Source: Blasia pusilla
Taxonomy: Eukaryota; Marchantiophyta; Marchantiopsida; Blasiales
Direction of reading: 5' to 3'
Assembly: GCA_050084515.1 (NCBI GenBank)
Contig: CM114272.1
Coordinates: 52,266,001-52,330,000, forward strand
DNA: 64,000 nucleotides
Shown: positions 55,066-64,000 of the stretch, in pieces
How positions within the stretch are numbered: position 1 is the stretch's first letter
Layout: each line of letters begins with the position of its first letter
Position numbers and translations under genes: made by a program
Notes under the pieces: generated by a model
Told to the model about the DNA's origin: nothing
Databases searched by the model: none
The model's input: the letters and a program-made list of their open reading frames with translations, nothing else

Positions 55066-57989
55066 ACCGCGTCGGCACCACCTCTTCAATTCACTGAGAA
55101 CTGCTCGATCTCGGGTCATGGAAGCTCGGGTCGGGTGAAAGTCGGGTGAAGCTCGACTGTTTAGAACTCCCGGACGGTGGGCAATCCAACATCGTCCTCG
55201 CGATCGAAGAACTGATTCTAAGGAGCTTTCCATGTCTTCTTCGAAATCGTCTATCGCCTGCAGCTCCTGCATCCACATGAGTCTTGCTGCGATCTCAGGA
55301 GCTGTAAGGCACATTTGGCACAGGGATGTATAGAAACTTCCCCGCAGAGAGGAGGTCGGGATGCCAGAGCGCACAAGGCAGATTCCTCAGGAGACGCCAT
55401 TGATAACTGCCGTCTGGGCATTTTGTCAGTAGATCAGAGGACAACGAGGGCGGACAGCTTCGGTGACAATTGAATCCACCCCCCCAAGCGCATTTCAATG
55501 GCTCGGTCCCTAGAGACACGAGGATAGCATGACGATTTAAAGCACAAGGGAATCCACTGCGAGAAGTACTTTGCTTGTCGGGAGCCATCGCTTCTTCTCT
55601 CCACGACCACGTGACGAGACAGGCGGAGAGCCCGGCCTGATTTGCCATGGACGTGATGGAGTCATGATCTCCAGTGCAGTTGCCTAAAAGTTGAGGCGCT
55701 TGAGTCTCGATGATCCTGGTGAAATGTTGAAAGTTGAGGTACGGAAGACAAATTACTGCCAACCTGTATTTCCAGCTTCACACTCAGATTCAGTACAATC
55801 TCCGTGATTGGGTGGATCGGCATCCTCGCTAAACTTGCTCAGTCTGAACTTGCAGTGGTATGAACCGAGCAGCAGCAAAAGCCGAACGTTGCGAAAAGGC
55901 TGGATGCTTTCAAACCTCTAGAGTTGGGCTGCTTGAAAAATTCAACTCTGACAAGCTTTGAAAATGACCGCGTGTGTCGACCAGGCAAAGAAAACTAGCG
56001 CTCTGCAGAACCATCGTCGACCTGCTGGATACTTATACTGTCCTGAAGAATGGCGGAGGAGCCTGTGCAGTGTTGTTGTTCGGCGCGTGATGAAAGCTCC
56101 ATCGCGGGGGAGTTCAAAAAAATAGAAGCGTTGACAGCTTCGCCTATTCGAGCTTCGGGGGATGCCCTGCAAGTCACGATATGAGTAGCAAGTGCCCGTG
56201 TCTTTCAAATCCTTGGCACCGCACTATCCTCATTTCGGTCGCTATAGACGGCTTCTGAAGAGAAGTACAAGGATACCCGTCCATCATCGAACCCGATCAC
56301 ACTTCGTTCCTGTCAGGAGTTGACCCGGGTGGTGATCGATTTCATCAATTGTCCAATTCTCCCGAAACAGCAAAAGGTGAAGGATGAGAAAGCATACAGT
56401 CAGAAAGATCCCAAAGCAGCTAAATCGAGTTTCTTCACTTTAGAACTGGCGATGGGAAGCACGCGACCGACGACTCAGTTCCAAGGCACCAACGACCTCA
56501 CCACGAGGCACCTCACAGATCTCGTGCTCATCTGCCGCTGAATGTCTCTGGCAGCAGACCAATTACATGGATCGACCGTCCCCTACCAGCTCCGGCCCTG
56601 GTCCGTAAGGCTGCAGTCGCTCTGGTTCGTCCGCAGTGTACGGAGTCACGGACAAAGCAGAGCGGCTACTGGGATACGACTAGAGCCGGGCAACTCTTTC
56701 TTTCCCGGGCACGATTGGGAAACACGATTCATGCGACCAGTGACAGACATTTCTTGAAAGGATTGATGGTCTTCTTCTGGCCCAGCGTCGAGGTTTTCTC
56801 GAATTTCGTCGGATCCAAGCCGAAGGTTGTTCAAACTTGGGCCCCACCATGACTGGGCAAGCATCGGTTTGTGAATCTTGTCACTGTAGTCTTGTTTGTC
56901 TGTACTATGAGGGAGGGAGGAGCTATGGGTATGCATTTTATGGATTATGAATAAGTCATGGTCACCCAAACTTTTATGTACTAATTGTGGCGGCGTATGT
57001 GATGCTCAAAGTCCATGGTCTTTTCTCATGTCACGGTGTGTCACCGAGCTGGCTTTGGAGTTCCGTTTTCTCTTCATGCAGTGGAGCCACTTACTTTCTC
57101 TTCTCTGGATATCGACTTTGCCGCAGCGTTGATCTTCTCTGGGATCCCTGTCCAGAAAGCCCTGCAATTCGTCAGCCGTGGCTCCGAGAGAATTCATTTC
57201 GTCAGAGAAACAGTCCTCTCATCGCTACCACTTTTGGTCGTTCAGAGTTCAGTTTCAATGTCAGCCGTAAATTTTTATCGCTCTTGCACATACGGCAACT
57301 TTTGTAAGGCATCCGACTGTCCCAACAGAGTTAGATTTCTTCTTGATGACTTCAAACAACTGCGAACCTTATGAGCTCGAGAGTACTTGATGATTTTTGC
57401 GAATTCCGTTTTCCTCTAATGCACAATAAATTTGCCGCGCGCATTTCTCTAATCATCCGCCGGTGGTAGGTGGTTGACGATGCCCTGACTCCAAATTTGA
57501 CTGACCGCGGCCACCATCCTCCCCTGCACTCCGCGAGCCTCGCAATAAGTTGAAGGGGTTCTGAATTTCTGAAATCACATGGATCGTGCGAACGCTGAAC
57601 TTACTCTTGCTGCATCTCCCAACTACATACTCGTCTCGAGCGCGGGCAGTTGCGGAGGGAGATCCAGTTCACCGGTTGCTGCAACCTCTCCCTCCGCATC
57701 TTGCTATGGCAGCTCGTGCGGCCTTCATGGTTTCCCTGCGCCGCTCAAAATGGTCATGAGAAGAAATCAGTGCCCTGCGGAGGCGGGGGGGAATATAATG
57801 GTGCACAATTTATGAGAGCTTGTGGGATCGTGGGAGACGCGCAGGTGACATCACCCTGCCATGTTTATGATGGTCCTTCGACATCTTCGGTCAAGTTTCG
57901 TTGTAGTTCGTTTCGCCGGGTGTCCCCTGAAAATTACGAACCTCGATAAATATGCACGATGGATGGAAAACCCATCAGAAAAACAACTC
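55066..57989. other. Intergenic sequence, no gene supported
   Basis: Balanced composition with many short open frames on both strands and none with a recognisable domain, signal peptide or conserved motif. It may hold untranslated parts of the 54.7-kb gene. Confidence 0.35.
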
Positions 57990-58235
57990 AAAGGGTCACA
58001 AGGGCACTCTTACTAGTTTTGCAGTCCTGCAGATAAAGAATAGAAGGAAAATTCAGAGAATGAGGACGACTGAAAGGGTCACAAGGGCACTCTTACTAGT
58101 TTTGCAGTCCTGCAAATAAAGAATAGAAGGAAAATTCAGAGAAAGAGGACGACTCAAAGGGTCACAAGGGCACTCTTACTAGTTTTACAGTCATATAAAT
58201 AAATAATAGATGGGAAATTCATAGAATGTACAAGG
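57990..58235. repeat. Tandem repeat, three copies of an 83-bp unit
   Basis: Units start at 57990, 58073 and 58156, each beginning with aaagggtcacaagggcactc and continuing ttactagttttgcagtcctg. The first two are almost identical; the third has several differences and loses similarity after about 58235. Confidence 0.92.
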
Positions 58236-60600
58236 GGGATTAAGAGAGAGTCCTCCTCTTTGTACTTCTTATAAGGGGTCATATCAAGATGACATCACAT
58301 CTAGAGCAAAGAAAGTCTAAGTTCATGGACGGAACCCTTTAAAATCTAACCTCATCCGTTGTAGAAATAATATCAATAATAATTAAAGAAACATGGTTAC
58401 CAAAAAAAGGTTTTCTAGTAGTGGTGTCTCCCATAATTTGAATCCATCATACAAGCCCACTAGTTAGGACCCGTGAGGGGACCGTGCGATGCACGGACCA
58501 TTCCACTGTCCCTAATTTTGAATGTTACTTGAATGCCCCCTATCTGAATGCCCATGCAATTTTTTCTAAGGACATGTGGTGGACTATCTTGTGTCGCCAA
58601 TTGAACATGGCTCCTCTGATAACAATATAGATCAGCTTAGGCATGATATAGAGCAATGGAGACCAATTGTCCAAAATATAAGAACACAATAGCTAAAGAT
58701 ACCACATTTCTTGAGTGGAGGAGATGGAGGTTGCTCTCAAGAAAAATACATAACCTTATATTCCACACAACATTGTGAGTGGCTATTATCTCTAACATCC
58801 CGAAAGTTAGAGGTTACTAACTATGATATAGTTTCAACATGAAATCTGATAGCGCTAACTTTCTTATTGATTTGATATCAATTAAATAGTTTTTTATATT
58901 GATTTTTTATTTCTATGTATATGCCATGAGTGAGTAGCTTCTCTTTGGTAGTTATGAATGTGTGGATCGTAACAATAATATATGTAGTGTAGCGACGTGT
59001 ATACGTACAACATTCTCAACACTCGATACAAGAAATAATCTTCGTATTTTTTAAGTTCTAAATGTATGGTCATATTCCTTCAAACTTTGCAAGAAGACGT
59101 CACACATTTTATGGAATACAATGTGAAGTTTGGGCCCAATTTCATGTGCTTGGTTGAAATAAAAAATCTCCAAGCTAAGTTTTCAATTAAATGTCTAAAC
59201 ACTTGTACAAGAAATGACATTGAGATTTTTGCAATTCCAAAGATATTTTCATTTTTCTTGAAAATTTGTTAGAAGCCATCATAAGCTTTGATCATCTACA
59301 CTACCAAGTATATATCTTTCCTTTTAAATAAAAAATCTAAAAAAATAAAATTCTATATCAAGCAAGGTTTAATCGGATATAGAAAATGGCCTTGGCATTT
59401 TTGGAGTTATAAATGGATATTGATATTCTTTGAAATTAGAAATATCCCTTAATTGAAAAATGAAAATCTGACATTTTGATTCATTTTTTCTATAAAACAT
59501 AATTTAAATTTCTATCCCCACCAAGATTGGAAATTAACATGAAATTTAAAAGTTGCTTTCTTTTTCTTTAACAATAAATATTTTCTTGCTATTCTTTTAT
59601 TATCCTTTTGCATTTCTTTTCCAAAAGATTACTTAAGTTTCCTTCCAAACTCAACTTGCCAATGAAAACCAAGTTATTTGTCCCATGTGCAATACACTCG
59701 ATGAGAACAATGGAAATATGAAGACCGAACATGACATTGGAGAACAATAATGTGAAACCATTTTTTGTAATTCTGAGGCAGACTCATGGGATCCCATTGA
59801 TATAATTATTTATGAACTTTAATGACTTTAAATTTGCACTAGATTTTTGGTGCTCACTAAATTCTAGAGCTAAGAGTTATACAATGACCAAGTTATACAA
59901 TATAGACTTCATATAAATAATTATCTTCTTTTTATAAAAAAAGGAGCTCTAGCCTGTGCAAAAGTGTCATGGCTAAATTAAGATTCAAAGGAAAGGAGTT
60001 CTCAAAATTTTTGAGGAAAATCCATGAAGTGGTATCAAGACGTAGAATAAGGGACATGTGTTTCAAGAACCTTATTAGGGATATGGCAAGCAGGAATGAC
60101 CAACGGGATCGAATATAATACAATCCTCAACCTTACAAGACATTGCTAGTACTATAGATGGCTTGTTGAACATTAACCACAATGACTCCGTTATAGTTAA
60201 ACATTATAAACATCCAAGAGTAGCTACATTAAGTGAAGATATAGTAGTGGCTTCATATGTCAAACAAGATCTTGCCGTGCCTTAACTCGAGGAATACTCA
60301 CTTGAGTTTTAGCGAAGGAACATTCAATGGTAGGAAATCCCATTCTATATGGTGCTTCAACACATTAAGCGAAAAAGGCCAACTTATCACAATTAATATG
60401 CATTGGCGCCCAAACACATTAAGCATTTGATGGAGGCTAATCACAACCAAATTCAAAAGTACCTAAACACATTGAACATCTTGAGGCGACTAATCATAGT
60501 CAATATGCATTCCCTCCCAAACACATGGATCAACTAGTGATGGATAATCACAATAACCCAACGACATACCCAATTCAAAATACCATAAGATTCAATGGAG
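58236..60600. other. AT-rich non-coding sequence
   Basis: AT-rich with A/T homopolymers. 60350-60560 holds loosely repeated units of 55-65 bp built around aaacacatt and taatcacaa. No gene recognised. Confidence 0.4.
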
Positions 60601-60912
60601 TAAGGTTACATGTGGAAAAAGTTTGTGTCTATGGACTTACGTCAATCCTATGGAAGGACTTGTCCATTTAGGCCCCATATTCATCCTCTTTCTCATTCCC
60701 CATACTTGCTTTCATGTTCTATACTTTCTCATTTCTTCCTTCCCCCACCTTTGCTATCTCCTAGCTTAGTGCCCCACTCGCCCTTGCCCTGCCTTCAACC
60801 TTGAACTATAAATGTTTTCCTCACCTCTTGCAATCCATGTTCAAGGACATGTCAAAATTTGTCCATCCATGTCCGTCTTGGGTACCGACTTATCCGTTTT
60901 TGTGCAATCATG
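60601..60912. mobile_element. hAT-type MITE, copy 2, 312 bp, inverted relative to copy 1
   Basis: It begins TAAGGTTACATGTGGA and ends TTTTTGTGCAATCATG, the reverse of copy 1. It is flanked by caatggag (60593-60600) and caatgaag (60913-60920), an 8-bp duplication with one mismatch. The internal ggaaggacttgtcc stretch is shared with copy 1. Confidence 0.8.
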
Positions 60913-63900
60913 CAATGAAGGCCAATCCCACCAAAGGCAAAAGGGACAAGGTTACATACGGAAAGAGTCCATGTCCGCAAATTGATGTGCATTCCTATGA
61001 CGTCTCCCATGTCCCTAATGTTGTTAAATAGTGACCCACTGACCTACCTAAAAATGTTTGTGTTAAAGTTCGTATGCCTAAAATAGCTTCATTCTAAAAT
61101 GTCTTATTTTGTGGATATCAAGTAGTTACCATATTTATGATATAATATCCGTTATAGCAAATATTTTTCACCATGCAATGAGCGAGCAGAGATAGAACTG
61201 CGTAAAGAGAAATTTTGACTACTTGTAGTTATTGAAAAATGACCAATCCAACTCATTCTTATAATTGTAATCATGAAAACAGTTGAGCCACTAATATGCG
61301 CATATATTAAGCCTCACAAAAAACCATAGTCCATAAAATGTTCAACAATAATTGTCCAAAATCACAAACGATTACCTTATGGAAATTAAAATCTTGCAGA
61401 TGGGGTGGAGCATCATGTGTTGGTAGGCACCGGGCGCGGGGAGAGAGAGGAGGGGGTGGGGCAGCACGAACAAGTTGGAAGGTTCATGGGGTGCAAGATC
61501 CCATTGAGGCTCTTAAGGGACCCCTCAAGCGCCTCCAACTTGTGTCCTATCGGGTGACAATGCCTATGGCCCCCACGCGACCTTCGGCGTGAGGAAGTGT
61601 CCATGAGGAGAATTCATTGACTTAATTGGCTCCTATATGTATGAGCTGAAGTAGGAAAGATATGGATTTTCCTATTTGTTGAGTTGTTTTGTAAGCTAAT
61701 GTGCATTCATGGTATGGGTTCATGATTCAACTTTTTACTTATCTATTTCTTCTTTGTGGTGTTTATCGGTGATTATCAATTTTTGCGACATAGGATAACT
61801 TGTTTGTTTTGATATGTTGTTAGAGGTAGGTTTAGGGTAATGAATTTATGGTATTTTCTACATGTTAATATGAATAGAGGGTTTTAGCTATTCATCTTAA
61901 TAATGTTTAGAGTTCTATGTTGTCTTCATTACTTGATTATAAAATTAAGGAGCACCTTCAAGTCAATTAGTGGAACCATATGATTGGAGGTCTAATTTTT
62001 ACAACTATGAACATCATAATCTAGAGAGGAATGCAATAGTCATGTGTGACACACTGAAAGTCCAATTAGGAGTCATTCTTTAGAAATAGTAAGGACAAAA
62101 ATTGGAGAAACTTCCCATAGCACAAATAATGTATTATAGATTCAGATTTAATGCATGCAAAGAATTGATATCATTATGTTTTGGATTTCATTTTTGAATA
62201 TGTATGTTGATAATTGTTGAGAAGCTTTGAATGGATAACACATGTGAAGTGTGTTATTCCTTTTTCTTTATTTATTTGTTTGGCCTTATACTAAACTAAA
62301 AGCACGATGAGAAAAAATAGTAAATAGATTAAATCTTATTTGAAGAGAAATTTAGATTTTATTAAAATTTTCCAATCTTGGTAGAATATTCTTAAGTCTC
62401 CCTTGTGTTTATTATCTTTTCCCATTAATTTTTTTTCAAGTTTAGGCAAAAAGAGATAATGAATTTTTTTATTTTTCAAGTTTAGTTTGGGTTAAAGTTA
62501 AGTCATGTTTTGGGAAAAAAATGAGAAAAATTATAGGAGAAATTTTTGACAAGAATTAATATTCAAAGTTAGGGAAGTGATTTTATTTTCTAGATTCTAT
62601 GTAGATTCCAAGCTTGGTTAGGAAGAAAATTAGAAATACAGATATTTTAGAAGAGATAAATTATATTGGCTGAAGATGTGTGATTTTTTTTATCTTGATT
62701 GAGAGATGGGGTTTCCAAAAGGAACGATCATTTATCTTTTGTAATGTCAAAACTGGAAAATATATGAAATGAGTACCTTCTAGTAAGCCAAAGGTAGAAT
62801 TGGAAAATGATTAGAGTAATTCAATTATTTTAAGATTTCAAGTTAAAATTCAATTTTATAAAAAAAAATGTTCCTAAATCCCCCTTGTGTTTATTAAATT
62901 TTCACATTTGAAAGATTAAAAAACAACTTGGAAAAGTAATTGAAATTGTACTAATATTTCCCATAGCTTAGATTGAGAAAATAAAAATATTAAGGGCGTT
63001 GCCGCGTTAGCTTACTTTAATGACCAATGAATGAATGATGCCTATAAAATTTGTCTATGAAGCTAGTTCATGAAGTTGTTTATTTTTATTTTACGCTGTA
63101 CTAAGTAGAAAAAAAGAATGGGAAAGGTTTTATTAATTAGGTTAATTTTAAAATTTTAAGTGATAATTAATTAATTTTTATTTAACTCAAACTCAAACAT
63201 CTTTCCCGACAAAATGTTCTAGAGTCTCTTTCATTTTTATTATCTTTCTCATTTAAATGATTTCTTCAAGGTTCATGACAACAAAATTATGAAAAATATA
63301 AATTTAAAACGTTCTTTTAAGAATTAAAAGGAAATTTTATTATCCTTTTCATTTGGGAAAAAAATAAAAGGAGAATAGGATACTACATGGACAAGAATTA
63401 TTATTCAAAATAATGGACGACGTATTTTTTCTACATTACTTTTAATTTTAAAGTTAGATCGAGAGAAAAATTTAATCCCTCTTTTGGGGAAAAATCATCA
63501 AAATAAGTGGTTTTCTCTTACTTTGAAAGATAGGGATTGGAAAAGAGTTAAATTATTTTTTCCATATTTAATAAGGGAAAATATATGAAATTTTTTCTTG
63601 AGCCAAGTTAGATGTATTATAAAAGAAATTCTATCTATCTTTTTTTTCATTTTTTTTAAGATTAAACGTTATTCATCATGTGTCCACTAATTTTACATTA
63701 TCATCCTCCACATGTGAGTATTTTCATTCTCAATTATCTAAACGAGATCAATGCCCGGGCAAAAAATTACATTTACTAATGTAATTTGAAAAAATATGAA
63801 TGAAGGTCACTCATTCGTGAAGCTTGTCAAGTCTCTTAATTTTTACCCTATAATAAGTTAAAAGTAGAAAGAGAAAATATTTTAGTACTTTGAATGAATT

Positions 63901-64000
63901 TTCATTTAAAAATGAGTTCAAGTTCAATGAAGATTTCTAGATTTTCATGATAGACTCTTAAGCCTCCCTTATATTCATTAAATTTTCCTATTAAAAAAAT
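60913..64000. other. AT-rich non-coding sequence to the window end
   Basis: 61430-61600 is locally GC-richer with a short frame on each strand but no domain. The rest, especially 61600-64000, is AT-rich with frequent aaaat/tttta runs, probably old decayed repeats. No gene, RNA or element terminus recognised. Confidence 0.4.

Noticed and set aside
61338-61604. ORFs of 84 and 63 residues on opposite strands
   Set aside because: Local GC-rich patch without domain; mutual antisense shadows.
1-64000. tRNA and rRNA genes
   Set aside because: No cloverleaf with box A/B spacing and no rRNA core sequence was recognised by eye; the TGGTATCAGAGC-type matches are retrotransposon primer-binding sites.

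Overview
The window reads as nuclear DNA of a land plant, most likely a non-seed plant such as a bryophyte (liverwort or moss). The reasons are a multi-exon plant-type UBAC2/rhomboid-like gene with GT-AG introns, plant LRR receptor-like protein remnants, abundant Copia and Ty3/Gypsy elements primed by initiator tRNA-Met, and a small secreted cysteine-rich protein. The species assignment is inference. There is no bacterial-style gene packing, no operon and no rRNA gene.

Layout. 1-1.1 kb: C-terminal remnant of a non-LTR retrotransposon. 1.95-6.8 kb: an apparently intact eight-exon gene for a UBA-domain rhomboid-like protein (RBL18/UBAC2 family), the best-supported host gene. 9.3-9.8 kb: dispersed repeat with an inverted relative at 30.7-31.1 kb. 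11.27-11.60 kb: intronless gene for a small secreted six-cysteine protein. 13.5-27.75 kb, minus strand: an LRR receptor-like protein gene broken into three blocks. A complete Copia element (13851-18852, 5-bp target duplication AAAAG) separates the C-terminal and middle blocks. A 6.7-kb block with a decayed methyltransferase-like gene, flanked on both sides by copies of a 25-bp palindrome, separates the middle and N-terminal blocks.

34-48 kb is the most striking region: a decayed Ty3/Gypsy-type retrotransposon whose plus-strand polyprotein carries, in order, gag, a retropepsin-like domain, a DNMT3-like C5-cytosine DNA methyltransferase, reverse transcriptase, RNase H, integrase and a C-terminal PHD finger. 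Its RT is split by a second Copia element (39867-45895, TSD TACGA). That element's 5' LTR is split by a 1-kb solo LTR (40128-41158, TSD CAAAT). A sister solo LTR (35536-36536, TSD ATAGG) sits in the Gypsy element in the other orientation. The nesting order can be read exactly from the target duplications.

48-64 kb is gene-poor. It holds LTR-like repeats, two hAT-type MITEs (49004-49310 and 60601-60912) with 8-bp target duplications, tandem repeats, one ORF for a small multi-span membrane protein (54685-55065), and long AT-rich stretches in which I recognise nothing.

Most transposon ORFs are broken by single in-frame stops, many of them readable as C-to-T or G-to-A changes. This fits long-term silencing by cytosine methylation, in a window where one element itself carries a cytosine methyltransferase.
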